Of a stretch of 64,000 nt of DNA, positions 1 through 11,887 are shown one piece after another. Source of the stretch: Erythroxylum novogranatense (lineage: Eukaryota; Streptophyta; Magnoliopsida; Malpighiales; Erythroxylaceae). The notes below the pieces were generated by a model. The model was not told the origin of the DNA. It made no database searches and worked only from the letters and a program-made list of their open reading frames with translations. The translations under genes and the position numbers were made by a program. The first letter of the stretch is position 1. Every line of letters begins with the position of its first letter. The stretch lies in the NCBI GenBank assembly GCA_029891385.1, contig CM057231.1:22041300-22105299 (forward strand), read 5' to 3'.

Positions 1-1852
1 GAATGAGAAATGGACGAAATGCGATCGGAGAAGGCGATGGCGCGACCACGCGTCGCGACGTCTGGCGTGACCTCGCCGCGATAGTAATTAAGTGCTTTGC
101 GCGACGGCGCAATGAGACGCAACGGCGAAAGATGGGTTCACGCCATGCGTGACGTTTTCGTTCACGCCTCGGCGAGCCGCGAGAAGGACACACGCTGCGG
201 CAAGCGTCCTTCACGCCGCGGCGAGCAACCCTTATGCGTCGCGGCGAGGGGCATTTCCGATTGGATTGATTTTTTATTATTAGGCATAACTTTTGGTGTA
301 GACCTCCAATTGAGGCGATTCCAAATTCATGGTGAACTAGGAAAAAAGGTCTACAATTGAGGATAATTATGGAAGTTAGAATTTAATTTAAATGGCATTG
401 ATTTATAGAGATTAAGTTCAATTATGGTTCCTATTGTGACCTAAGTATTGAATTGGGACAATCGGAGTTTTAATTGGGATTTTTAATAAAGGCTTTGATC
501 CAATGAATAGGAAATTGTTATAGGGAGTTTGAATTGAGGAAATTGAACTGGATTTTAGGATTGGATCAATTATTGTCGATCAATTGAGCGAAGAATTAGA
601 ATGGGACATAAGAGTTCAAAATTGGGTTTTAGCACCGGAAATCGTGAACATGCATTGTACATAATTTCATTGAGACATATGCATCATTGAATTGTTTAAT
701 TGAGCATCTAGTAATGGGACTGTATTTTACTGCTATAGGCGTCGTTGGATCGTCATTCCACGGACATTCTTTGGAACTTCGAGCGTAGCTTCGGAAGTTA
801 CTGGTGAGTAACCTAGTTGGTTTCTCGAATTCTGATTGTCTAAATGCTCGATGTGATTTACTTGCCAATGTGAAATTGCATGATTCTTGAAATGTACATA
901 ATCGAATGGCATGCTTTTCTTGTATTGGATTGGACTCTTGCATGACACCGAGAAATGCAACTTTGGGCTTTATAGCCATACACTTTGAATTATGAACATC
1001 GCATTACATGCATAAATGCATGATCGGATAATGGATATGTGACCCAAGTTACTATTATCATTGAAAAGAGCCTCGAGCTCGAACCTTTGTCTTCGACAAG
1101 ACCTCTGGCTCGGGGAGAAATCTCGACGCGTCCCCATCGAATCTTGGTGAGCACTTGGGCACAACACTGAATAACTGAAAAAGAGTCTCATATGCATTGT
1201 ATACACATGAGTGATTGAATTGCGACACTTACTGAATTATGTGATGACATGAGAGATTGCAAATTGTTACATGCCTCGTAAATCATTGCATAATATCGTG
1301 AATCGTGATATGATACTGCAAACTGTTATAGGCTACTGCAAATTGTATATACTATTGTATCTTACTGTGTCGTGCTGTACGCAATTTGCATAATGCATGA
1401 TTCGAGTGAACCATCGATGATGGTTTCTCACTGAGTTCGCAAACTCACCCAAAATTGCAACCTATTTTTTAGGATCGTTAGAGTAGACTCCTAACTCCGG
1501 AGATAGTCTTTTCCTACCGTGCGAGCGTGCTGGCAAGAGAAGCGATGGCACACAGGTCGGTCAGCTGGGTTGGACTTTTGCAGATGACTTAGGATAGATG
1601 CTTGTATCAGTTTCTTTTTTGGTTTTGTTTAGGGAACTGATAGACTTGTCTATTCTGCTATTGGATGATTGTACCAGATTAATATTTTGGATTTTAAATT
1701 TACTGACTTCTGATATATTGTGGTCTTATTTATTGCGATGCCATATGGATTATCAGTTAGAATTTTTCTAGTAGTGCACCTTTATCGTGGGATACGTGTC
1801 GGAGCGACCTTCGGGCGTCCCGATGTGTACCCTACGGTGAGGGGGCGCTACA
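1..1852 (+). mobile_element. Ty3/Gypsy-type LTR, left part outside window
   Basis: No coding capacity is visible. The stretch begins with CpG-rich sequence full of CGCGACG/CGCCGCGGCGAG words, followed by AT-rich sequence. Words and order match the solo LTR at 11888-14158: the GC-rich block, then GGCATAACTTTTGGTGT, then a GTGAACTAG word and a short stem before the 3' end. The right border is taken as 1852 (...GGCGCTACA) because the next base resumes the minus-strand Copia RNase H reading frame exactly where its AEYM motif is cut. An LTR starting TGT and ending ACA fits. Whether it is a solo LTR or the end of a full element cannot be told, because the left end is missing. Short open frames here are incidental. 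Confidence 0.6.
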
Positions 1853-4612
1853 TATACTCTGCTTCGACAGTTGATAGAGCAATTGAGCTTTGTCTCTTGC
1901 TTGACCAGGAAACTAGGTTTGCGCCAAGAAAGTGACATCCTCCACTTGTGCTCTTTCTTTCGATTCTATCTCCGGCATAGTCCGCATCGCAATATCCGAT
2001 TAACCTGAAATCTTTACCTTTCTCAAACATTAAGCAAAGATCAGTAGTACCTGCGAGATATCTCATAATTCTTTTAACAGCAATAAAATGAGGCTCTCTA
2101 GGATCGGCCTGAAACCTTGCACACAAGCATACACTGAACAAAATATCAGGTCTACTTGCTGTAAGATACAGTAAAGAGCCAATCATCCCTCTATACAGGG
2201 TTTGATCCACCTTCTTACCAAATTCATCTTTCAACAAAAGGTTTGAAGGATGCATCGGAGTCACCATAGGCTTCACATTATTCATATCAAATTTATTCAA
2301 TAACTCTTTCACATATTTTTGTTGATGAATGAAGATTTTCTCTTCGGTTTGCTTAACTTGCAACCCAAGAAAGAACTTTAATTCACCCATCATACTCATT
2401 TCAAACTCTTTCTTCATTAGACTCTCAAACTTCATGCATAACTCTTTTGAAGTAGCACCAAAAATGATATCATCAACGTAAATCTGAACTAAAATAAAAT
2501 CATTCTGAAAGTTCTTCCTAAAGAGCGTCTTATCAACTTGACCTCTACTGAAACCATTCCCTAAAAGAAAAGTACTCAGACGGTCATACCAAGCTCTAGG
2601 AGCTTGCTTTAGGCCATATAAGGCTTTATAAAGTTTATAGACATGGTCTGGATTCTTAACATCCTCGAAACCAGGTGGTTGCTTAACATAAACCTCTTCG
2701 TCTATAAAACCATTCAGAAATGCACTCTTCACATCCATCTGAAATAGCTTTATATCATGACACACAGCATATGCTAGAAGAATCCTAATAGCTTCAAGTC
2801 TTGCCACTGGAGCATATGTCTCATTATAGTTTATTCCTTCTTGCTGATTATAGCCTTGTGCTACTAATCTAGCCTTATTTCGACTCACTCTACCTGATTC
2901 GTCTAAATTATTCTTAAAAACCCATCTGGTTCCTATAATGGATTTCTTAGGGGGGGTTTTGAACTAAGGACCAAACATTATTCCTAGTGAATTGATTCAG
3001 CTCCTCTTGCATGGCTAACACCAAGCTTCATCTTGAAGAGCTTCCTCAACCTTCTTAGGCTCTATTTCATAGATAAAAGATACATTAGCTTCTCTTGTGA
3101 ATCTGTACCTTGTTCTAACTCCTTCTGAGGTCTCTCCGATAATCAACTCTTCTGGATGAAAACTTTTATATTTCCAGTCTCTTTTCAGTCCGATAGTTTC
3201 TGGAATATCTTCAACTTTGACTACTTGAGTTCCTGATGATGGAGTTTCTGTTCTATCATGTAAGTTCTTTGAAGGACCTTCACTCTCCATGTCATCTTCC
3301 TTATGGGGTTGGGAACTATCATCAAACTTGACATGGATGGTCTCCTCAACTGTCTTTGAAGTAAGGTTGTACACCCGAAATGCCTTAGACGATGATGAGT
3401 AGCCTAGAAAGATTCCTGGATAGGTCTTTGAATCGAATTTATCCAACAGCTCCTTTGTGTTCAGAATAGAGCATTTGCACCCAAATGGATGAAAGTAAGA
3501 TATGTTTGGTCTTCTTCCATTCCATAACTCATAAGGAGTCTTCTTGACATGGGTCACAATGAATTCTATTACGAATATAGCATCTTTGTATTCACAGTTT
3601 ACTTGAAGTACTTAGGAAAATTCATCTCACACAGCATGGTCCTTGCCATCTCTTGAATCGTCCTGTTCTTCTTTTCAACAACTCCATTCTGTTGTAGAGT
3701 TCTGGGAGCCGAGAAGTTGTGGAAAATTCCATTCTCCTCACACAATAATCTAAACTTCTCATTTTCAAACTCTCCACCATGGTCACTCCTGATACTGGCT
3801 ATAGACATTCCTTTTTCATTCTGTAACTTTCTGGATAAGGTCCTAAAGCACTTAAAAGATTCATTTTTGTGTGATAAAAACAATATCCAACAAAATCGAG
3901 TAAAGTCATCAACAATAACAAGTCCATATTTCTTTCCGCCAAGACTTATTATCCTTGTTGGACCAAATAAATCCATATGTAACAACTCTAAAGGTCTAGA
4001 TGATGTTACAAAATTTTTAGAAGAAAAGGAAGTTTTAACTTGTTTTCCTTTCAAACAATTTTCACAGAAAAACTCTTTGTCAAAACTTATTTTTGGCAAT
4101 CTTCTTACCAAATCATGTTTTGCCAACTTTGAAATATGTTTAAAAGAGACATGACCTAGCTTTTTATGTCATATTAGTCTTTCTTCTTCGGAAGATAGAA
4201 AACATGAAATATTTTGACTTTGAAAATCTTCTAAATCAATTTTGTAAAGATTGCTTCTTCTCTTGGCAGAGAAAAGTATAGACCCATCTTTGTTTCTGAC
4301 TTCGCAAAGATTTTGATTGAATGTGACTGTGAAACCAGAATCACACAATTGATTGACGCTAATCAAGTTATGCTTCAGACCATCAACAAGCAGTACATTA
4401 TTTATGCATGCAAAGAAATCTTTACCTATTTTACCGATTCCAATAATTTTGCCCAGCTGGTTGTCTCCGAAAGTTACCGATCCTCTCTTCTTATATTGAA
4501 GGTCTAGGAACATAGACCTTCTTCCCGTCATATGTCGCGAGCATCCACTGTCTAAATACCAATTGTGCTTGTCGTATTTTCCAAGGAAGGATATCTGCAG
4601 GAGGAACTATTT
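1853..4612 (-). pseudogene. Sirevirus pol (protease, integrase, RT, RNase H), broken
   Basis: Read on the minus strand, the protease comes first with its DSG active-site triad and a CSRHMTG motif near 4550-4515. Next comes the GAG-pre-integrase zinc-binding H-H-C-C region (about 4170-4040), then the integrase core with MDLFGP, SDHGGEFEN and LQQNGV (about 4010-3640). A linker region (3557-3015) leads to RT with KARLVAQGYNQ, QMDVKSAFLNG and the YVDD catalytic box (2469-2480). RNase H has DADYAGD, STSGG and SSIALST and ends abruptly after AEYM at 1853. Interruptions are an in-frame stop before HKKLGH near 4168, loss of frame between 3600 and 3557, and another break near 3014-2889. The 346-codon RT/RNase H part is still open. 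Confidence 0.9.
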
Positions 4613-6218
4613 TATTTTTTGGTACCCAAATTTTCTTGGGTCCTTTATGGTTAGTAGTATGCATATGATGAGTTCTTTGATGCATATAACTAGAACGTTG
4701 ATTAAAACGAGATTTATTAAGGTTTCTTTTTTGAAAGAAAGGTTTTTTATGAGACTGAGTCTTGTTACCTGTAAACCCTAATCCGGTTTTATCACTCGGA
4801 TGTCTACATTTTCCAAGCATCTCATTCATTTTCTTATTGCTCTCTGTGAAAGTCGCTAAATCAGCTGACAGGTTCTTAATTCTTAGTTTAGGCTGATTAA
4901 TCTCTTCTGATCTGTCTATGACTTTATTTTTCTCTTCTAATTGCTTTTTCAGACAGATATTTTCTCTCTCTATTACTTCCGTATGTCTAATATTTTCTGC
5001 ATACTTTTTCTTTAACAGTTTGTACTGTTTCAGAATAGCATGAGAATTTTCTAACAATTCTGAGTAGGCATCATGCAAATTATCATAGTCAGATTTTACC
5101 TCCTCATCACTATCTTCCTCGGCTACCAGGCAGATATTTGCATGTTCTGACGACTCGGAACCTGTATCTGATTCTGATGAATCTAGGTCCTCCCACATTG
5201 CCATCATGCTTTTCTTGCCTTCTCTACTTTTCTTTGGTTTCTTCTTAAGAGTAGGACATTCGGACTGGTAGTGTCCAGGCTGATTGCACTCGTAGCAACT
5301 GATAGATGACTTCTCTGGTTTAACTTCATCTTTGCCATTCTTCTTGAAAGTCTGATTCCCTTTGGACTTCTTCTTCCACATGTGTCTTATCTTTCTGGAG
5401 ATGAAAGATAATTCGTCATCTTCATCACTTGACTATGGTTCTGATTGGCTGGAGTCGTCATCCTTTGATTCTTCAATCTTTAATGCTTTTGATGACTTCC
5501 TCCTTCTTTGAGTCTTGTGATTCTTTTGTCTGGCCTTAAGCGCTATCGACTTGTCCCGTTTGGGCTTGTCTTCAGCATCGAGTTCAACTTCATGAATCTT
5601 CAAGGATCCAAGCAACTCGTCAAGTTTTAGCACGCTCAAGTCTTTGGCTTCTTGCACCGCAGTAACTTTAGGTCTCCACCTCTTCAGATGACTTCTTAAA
5701 ATCTTTCGAACATGGTCTTGATTGTTGTACGTTCTTCCAAGAGCTTTCAATCCATTGACAATTGTTTGAAATCTTCCAAACATTTGATCAATAGATTCTT
5801 CATCTTTCATCATGAAAAGTTCATACTGGTGCACAAGAATACTTATCTTGGATTCTTTAACTTGGCTTGTGCCTTCGTGAGCGATGGACAATGTGTCCCA
5901 CATCTCCTTCGCGGTATCGCATCCGTGGACTTTGTCATACTCGCTCCTGCTTAGGGCACAGGTCAAGAAGAACTTTGCCTTTGAATTCAGCTGTATCTTT
6001 GCCTTTTGGTCAACCGTCCATCTGGTTCGTGGAATAGAATTCCCATCTTCATCTACGGGTGTATAAGGTCCATTCTCCATTACGTCCCAAAGGTCGACAT
6101 GAGTAGATTCAATGAATAACCGCATCCTATCTTTCCAGTAATGATAGTCTTCTCCGTTGAATGTTGGAGGTCTAGTGACTGAGGCTCCTTTTGCGATGTA
6201 TACATGTGATTCCGCCAT
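4491..6218 (-). pseudogene. Sirevirus gag with CCHC zinc knuckle, one internal stop
   Basis: The start at 6218 opens with MAESHVYIAKG and continues with the retrotransposon capsid-like region (FNGEDYHYWKDRM, then the WDTL..AHEGT region). A single in-frame TAG follows the acidic SSQSEP stretch near 5435. Reading resumes in the same frame with SSDEDDELSF and runs to a CCHC knuckle CYECNQPGHYQSEC (C-X2-C-X4-H-X4-C, about 5255-5300). A charged coiled-coil-like region and a basic, asparagine-rich tail come next. The frame stays open to 4491, overlapping the protease frame by about 120 nt. Gag would package element RNA in cytoplasmic particles; this copy needs readthrough to be full length. Confidence 0.85.
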
Positions 6219-6260
6219 TATCTTTGATCCACACTTTGCTATAGTGATTCTTGGATACCA

Positions 6261-6273
6261 GGCTCTGATACCA
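6261..6273 (-). other. Primer binding site (initiator Met tRNA) of the Sirevirus element
   Basis: The minus strand reads TGGTATCAGAGCC, complementary to the 3' end of plant initiator methionine tRNA, the usual primer for Copia reverse transcription. It lies two bases inside the LTR end (6276), as expected. Confidence 0.9.
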
Positions 6274-6275
6274 AT

Positions 6276-7224
6276 TGAAGTGAATCACACGTTAATACAA
6301 TACTTAGAAAACGATATAAGAATGCACGAGAAGGGGGGGTTGAATTGTGTATTCCCCTTTTTGAAAGTTCTTTCAAAAAATTTTGTTAGAAATAAAATTC
6401 TTTTACAGAATTTTTTGGTAGATTCTAATTGATCAAAACTTTTGAAAATATGTCTACGAACTAAGTAATGATAACACTTGAATCTAAAATATAGAGATAT
6501 AGAGTGAGAGTAGTTGACACAACGATTTATCCTGGTTCACCCCAAACCGTGGGCTACGTCCAGTCCTCAGAGTTCCTTCTGAGATTTCACTATCTCTTCA
6601 ACGTTACAAGTATTCTTTACGAGCCTCTTCAGGTCTCTACAATCGGTATTCTTTCACACTTAGCCTCTGCAGGCTATCTGTACTACTTTCTCACAGATAA
6701 GTATTTGAACACTTGTTACAGTAAAATAGCTCTCAGCTAAATTTGCACTTAATGCTCTTACGATCACGTAGATGCAATTCAACTATTTTTCAACTCGTCT
6801 AACTTTGCTAACTTTTTCTCACTTTTTCTAACTTTGTCTAACTTTGCAATCTTTGACTTCGACTTGTATTTATAGCCTTCGTCTCCAACTGCTTCTTGAT
6901 TCTTGTTTCTTGAATCTTTTAAAGAAATAATTAATCAGTTGAGTTCTGTAACTAACTCGAACTGAGTCTTGCGTCTGCTTTTCAATTCTTCTTCTGCGTC
7001 TATTTTTCTATACACGTCTTTGTCTGTTTTTCTTAGCGTCTGCGTCTTCGTCTGCTTTTCTTCACGTCTACGTCTGCGTCTGCGTCGCTTCGTCTGTATA
7101 ACCGTGCATCGACTTAAATGCGTATGATCGTTTGTCGACTTAAATGCTTTTGCTTTTCTTTTTATTGATTCTCTTTTTGTTATACATCAAAATCATATCT
7201 AAGTAAAGTCATTTGAACTTAACA
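6276..7224 (-). repeat. 5' LTR of the Sirevirus element (949 bp)
   Basis: In minus orientation it starts TGTTAAG at 7224 and ends CTTCA at 6276, next to the PBS. The outer border is the point where Gypsy gag sequence stops. It contains many GCAGACG/GACGCAGACG words (around 6960-7130), which recur as AAGCAGACGGAAGC-type units in the decayed block at 35.6-53.6 kb and show that block to be the same LTR family. Five bases outside the LTR are AGGGT (7225-7229); the matching copy is not in the window. Confidence 0.8.
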
Positions 7225-8640
7225 AGGGTATGGAATCTTCGGTGGATATAGCGGATGGGTAACGTAAGGAGGATACCCACTCATGCCTACGCCTTTCTTT
7301 TTTTTTACTAGGTGGGGTGCAGCTTGTGTCTCTACTGATTCCTTCCCACTTTTAAGTGTGACTGCTTTGAGTTGCTCCTTTGGGTTTGCTTCATTATTGC
7401 TTTGGGAGATTCCCCACACTTCTTATAGATAATGCATTTGTCAATTAACTCATTTGAACCTTTAATTTTTGAATTAAAGAATGATGGTTTCTAGTTATTT
7501 ACTCAAATTTATCTTCAAATCTCTTATGAGCTTCATCCATGTTCATGAGCTTATTCAAGATTTTATCCAACTTAGAGTCTATAGAAATGGGTTTTGTCTG
7601 TTGGAATTCAGGTGGCTCTTAAAGTCGGAATTGACCTGCCGTATTGTTTGACTAAGAAAAATTTAGGTGGTTTTTTCACTCAAGATAGTAATTGTTAGAA
7701 TAAGTTTTGTTTCCTCATTCTTGACCAAATTATGTGTCCGTGTAGTTAAATTGCTCCATCTTGTCATTTTTCATTGAAAAATAATTAGTGATAAAATGGT
7801 TATTCTCTTGCATAATTCACATCTATGTTAAATTGCTTTGATGAGAGATGATAAAGAGGCTTATATGCTTCCAACAATTCCTTTGCTTCCTCGACTGTCT
7901 TCTACATAAGAGATCCTTTAGAAGCTGCATCTATGGTGGCTCTCGTGGGTGAATTGACTTCATAATAGAATATTTGCAAAAGAAATTCCTTTGGTAGATT
8001 ATAGTGAGGACATCTCCTTTATAAGTCCTTGTAACACTCCCATGCTTCGTATAGTGACTTCCCGTTGTTTTCTTAGAAATTCATAATTTCCTTTATTAAC
8101 CTTGTCATCTTTGTAAAGGGGAAGTACCTATCCAAAAAAATGAACGCATCAACTGCTCCCAATTTGTGACCTTTTTGGGTTTTAAATAATGATACCATAT
8201 CTTAGCTTGATCTCATAATGTGTAAGGAAAGAGCCCCATCCTAATAGTGTCTTCCAACATCCCTTGGTATTAGAAAGTATCATATATTTCTAAAAAAATC
8301 ACCAAATGAGTGTTAGGATCCTTGTTAGTTAACCCGTAAAATTGTATATTAGTTTGCAGCATGTTCAGCAAAGTTGGTTTAATCTTGAATGAGGTTGCTT
8401 ACACAAGTGGTCGAGTAATACGTTGGTTTGTAGAATTAAATCTTGGTCTCAAGAAATCCATCAAAGTTCACTGCTAGTCTCTTTGATTGTATTCTTCCGC
8501 CATTGTTTCTTTAATTTCTTCTTTTTGGCATCGTATTCTTTGGATTGCTCTTTCCAATTCAAGTGTTAGAGTTTTGATGGTCTTGCTTAAACACTGAGTG
8601 ACGCTTTTGTTTGTGCAATTGTACAGACATAAGAGAGGCG
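7225..8640 (-). pseudogene. Ty3/Gypsy gag remnant (Athila/Tat-like)
   Basis: Minus-strand translation in shifting frames gives a retrotransposon gag core: KIKPTLLNMLQ near 8400, then a FFWIGTSPLYKDDKVNKG-like stretch, then a helix-rich EAKELLEAYK-like stretch near 7860. The downstream linker has EQLKAVTLKSGKE (about 7380-7330), the ITLRSGK-type signature of plant Athila/Tat-like Gypsy gag, followed by proline- and tyrosine-rich sequence that stops at 7225 where the Sirevirus LTR begins. Stops and frameshifts are frequent. Protease, RT and integrase must lie beyond the nested Copia, outside the window or deleted. Confidence 0.7.
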
Positions 8641-8682
8641 AAAATTCCTTAAACTAAAAGAATTTAACTAATCCTAACTAAT

Positions 8683-8700
8683 TCTCTGACAACAGCACCA
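8683..8700 (-). other. Primer binding site of the Gypsy element (Asp-tRNA type)
   Basis: The minus strand reads TGGTGCTGTTGTCAGAGA, a mutated form of the TGGCGCCGTTGCCGGGGA site common in plant Athila/Tat Gypsy elements. It sits between gag and the LTR, and the six bases 8701-8706 separate it from the LTR. Confidence 0.7.
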
Positions 8701-8706
8701 AAAACT

Positions 8707-10080
8707 TGTTAAAGTAATAAAATTTACTATTTATAGCCCGCAAAATATTGCAATTGTATGGGTCATAAGCATAGTAGTTAAGGTATCGATCCTACAAGAA
8801 ATTAGTGAACTAATTGAATCCAAACTTTCCATAAGGTTGTAAAAATGTGATTTAAATGAAAATAAAGATAAACACAAAATTAAACTATCAAGTAAGGGTT
8901 AAATGAAAATAAAATTATGAAATTATCAAAAAAAAAAATGGAGCACAATCACTTAACAATTGAGATATTACAACAAGACAAGAACAAAGAATTATGAGAA
9001 GGGAGATTTATCATGTCATCAAATGCTAACATGATTACTTTTAAGTTAACTCGGTATCAGTCTTAGACTTTCGAAGGGTGGGTTGCTCTCTATCGAGTTA
9101 AAATCATTAAACCCTAAATCATACACTCTAATTGAATTATGAAATTTGCAATCTCTCAATTAAAAAAAATCCCATATATCCAAGTAGATCTTAAGCCCTC
9201 TAATAGACTATCGGGTCCTCACACGAGATCTCTCTTAGTATAAATTACCGATTTAATTACTTACGTGATCTATTAGATTGTTTAACTCTCATTACCTAAT
9301 CTAATAGTTTTGCTACTGGTTCACTCTCTCAATTTGTTACCAAAGAATCAAATATAACAAATAATAATCACAATACCTAGTGTATTAACACCAAAAGAAA
9401 TCACATTAACATTGATTCAAGAACAAATCCTTAAAGGAGTTTAGAACATTATTAATAACATGTTCAACATTCTCAAACCCAAGTCATACATCAAGATGAA
9501 GTAAATAAATAAGAGAAAGTAGGAAAGAACTTAAAATCTCTGAGTTGAAGTGGTTGGACAGCAGTTGCAGATGCTCCTGTCCCCTTCTCTCCTTCTTCTC
9601 TCTTCCTTGTGTTCTCTCTCAAGTTGCAAATGGAGACACGAAAAATTAGGGTTCTTTGTCCTCTCTGTAGTTTTTCTGTTTAGGGTAAAATCTAGGTTTT
9701 ACTCGGGCTCAAAATGTGTGAAATAGAATTTTCGAAGCTAATCCACATCTGCTATCGCACAGGCCATGATCATGGCTTGTCAATTTTGCTTCTGTCGCGA
9801 TCATGGGCCTGGATCTTCCATTGGGCTTCTTCCAAATCTTCTTTGTGCTTCGATATGTAATCTCAAACACTAACAAACACATCATGACACGTCAAATATA
9901 CAAAATTTAAGTTCAATATCATGCTCTAACCTATAAAACACTCGAAACACAAATATCTAACTAAATAACACAATCCTAACCTAAATATACTCTAATCATT
10001 CAATTTAATATCTAAACACATACTATACTACCTACTAAAACATTATGCAATCTACCACTATCAATCTACAAAGCTTACTG
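8707..10080 (-). repeat. 5' LTR of the Gypsy element (outer end approximate)
   Basis: The plus strand from 8707 reads TGTTAAAGTAATAAAA, so the minus-strand LTR ends in ...TTTAACA just before the PBS. The interior is non-coding and AT-rich, with a GGTATCGATCCTACAAG word near 8782 typical of this LTR class. I could not fix the outer border; several CA-ending positions between about 9930 and 10080 are possible. No gene is seen here. Confidence 0.5.
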
Positions 10081-11887
10081 ATCATATAGAAGATCTTCAA
10101 TTGAGTAATCAATTAGCCCTAACTAATTCCCTAAATATAACTTTTTTCAAGTTTAATCTCCTATTTGTTAATAAGCTCACCATTGTTGCTCGTGAAATTT
10201 GATTTCTATCATATTTTTTTGCATAATACAAAACCAAATAATTGAACAAGTGCTTGTAGTAGGAAAAGTGTTAAGAAGTTTATATATTATTGATTCAAGT
10301 TCTTATCACCTAAAAACTATTAAATAATATACCTTCAAATTGTACACAAACCTCTATGTCAACTTTGTAAATACCACCAATCCTTAACACCAACGACTAG
10401 GTTGTCCCTTTATAAATGTAATGAAACATTTGAGTATAATAAAGGATTACATTATTGAAACTGATTCTCCATATAATATATGTCATTTTTCCAAGTACAA
10501 TAGGTTACTTTTTCAAAGCAATTCTATTTTTCAGCTTATTCATATTGATCTATAAGGAGCTTATACGTATGCTTTAATCAATGGAGGTCATTATTTTTCA
10601 ACTATAGGAGATAACTTTAGCAAGAGTATATGAAATTTTCTTTTCAAATATAAACAACAAAGTACTTAAAACCATCAACAACTTCTTTAACTTGATAAAA
10701 AATAAATTCCATATGTCTGCTAAGGTCATTAAAATATAAAATAGAACATAAATCACTAATACTTTTTGTCAGAACTTGTTGTCAAATCTTGGTATTATTC
10801 ATTAGAGAATTTATGTATATAATCCCCAACATATAGGTTATGAAGAGAAGCATAAACATTGCAAGTTACTAGAGTTATGATAAAATTTATTTGTTAAATT
10901 TTGTGGTGAAGTCTTTCTTATGACTACATACCTCATTAATAAGCTACCTTTCTCTTCTCTCTCTTAAAGAAGACCTTACAATATCCTCTTCCATAAAGAA
11001 CCAAATTATTCTTCTTTTAGAACCTTTTGGTTTCTTTGTTCAATTATTATTCCTTACAAGGACAAATTTGAACCTAAAGCTTTCTGTTAGATAGAAGACA
11101 TATAAATTGTTTAATGTAGAACCTAAAAAGATTGTTGCTTCTAAAGATGTTATATTCTATAAACACATTTTTTCTTATCAAACAATTACAAAAAGTGATC
11201 AATTTACTCCTTTTTACTTGTGACTTTTTCATATACAATTACCCCTATAACCTATATACTGTAACTAAATTCTATTGAAATTCCTTCCTTAACCTGACCA
11301 AAACCTTGATGATACTATTCCACCTAAGTCTCTACCACATAAAATAATTTATATAAAAACCCATTAACTTTGAGATTCCAAGTTAAATGCCCAACCTATA
11401 AATAAATTATGTTAGAAAAAGTAATACAACAAAACACCAACCCCAATTGATACAAGATTTTGTCTCAAATAATGTAAAAGCAATATAACCTTCAACTTCT
11501 ATTGTGAGTAAACATCAATCATCACCCCAAACACCACAGATTTATACATACATTGCATCATCAATATGCATGTGTGTGTGTATGCGCGTACGTGTGAATT
11601 TCGTTTGTCAATACTCGACATATTATCGAAAAAGGATATACAGACACACACTTCAATAATGGCTTTAGAAGAGAATTAGACATAGGAGTTAATTGAATTG
11701 CCTCTTGGAAAGAAATCCATATAATGTAAATGGGTGTACAAAGTCAAGCATAAATATAATGGAAATGTGAAAAAATATAAGGCAAAATTAGTAGAAAAAG
11801 ACTATAATCAAGTTGAAGAAGAACATTATCATGATAGTTTTCATCCGTAGCCAAAATGATGATTGTTAGAACATTCTTAGCTAGTAT

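Larger units (their letters stand above)
1853..7224 (-). mobile_element. Sirevirus-like Ty1/Copia element, interrupted at its RNase H end
   Basis: In minus orientation the order is LTR (7224-6276), PBS (6273-6261), gag, protease, integrase, reverse transcriptase and RNase H, the Copia order. The gag opening, the long acidic linker with a CCHC knuckle and the RNase H end resemble the SIRE/Maximus (Sirevirus) lineage. The element lies inside Gypsy gag sequence, whose proline- and tyrosine-rich linker is cut at 7225. It was later split by the Gypsy LTR at 1-1852, so its 3' end, polypurine tract and second LTR are outside the window. Several stops and frameshifts make it non-autonomous. The largest intact piece is the RT/RNase H segment. 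Confidence 0.85.
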
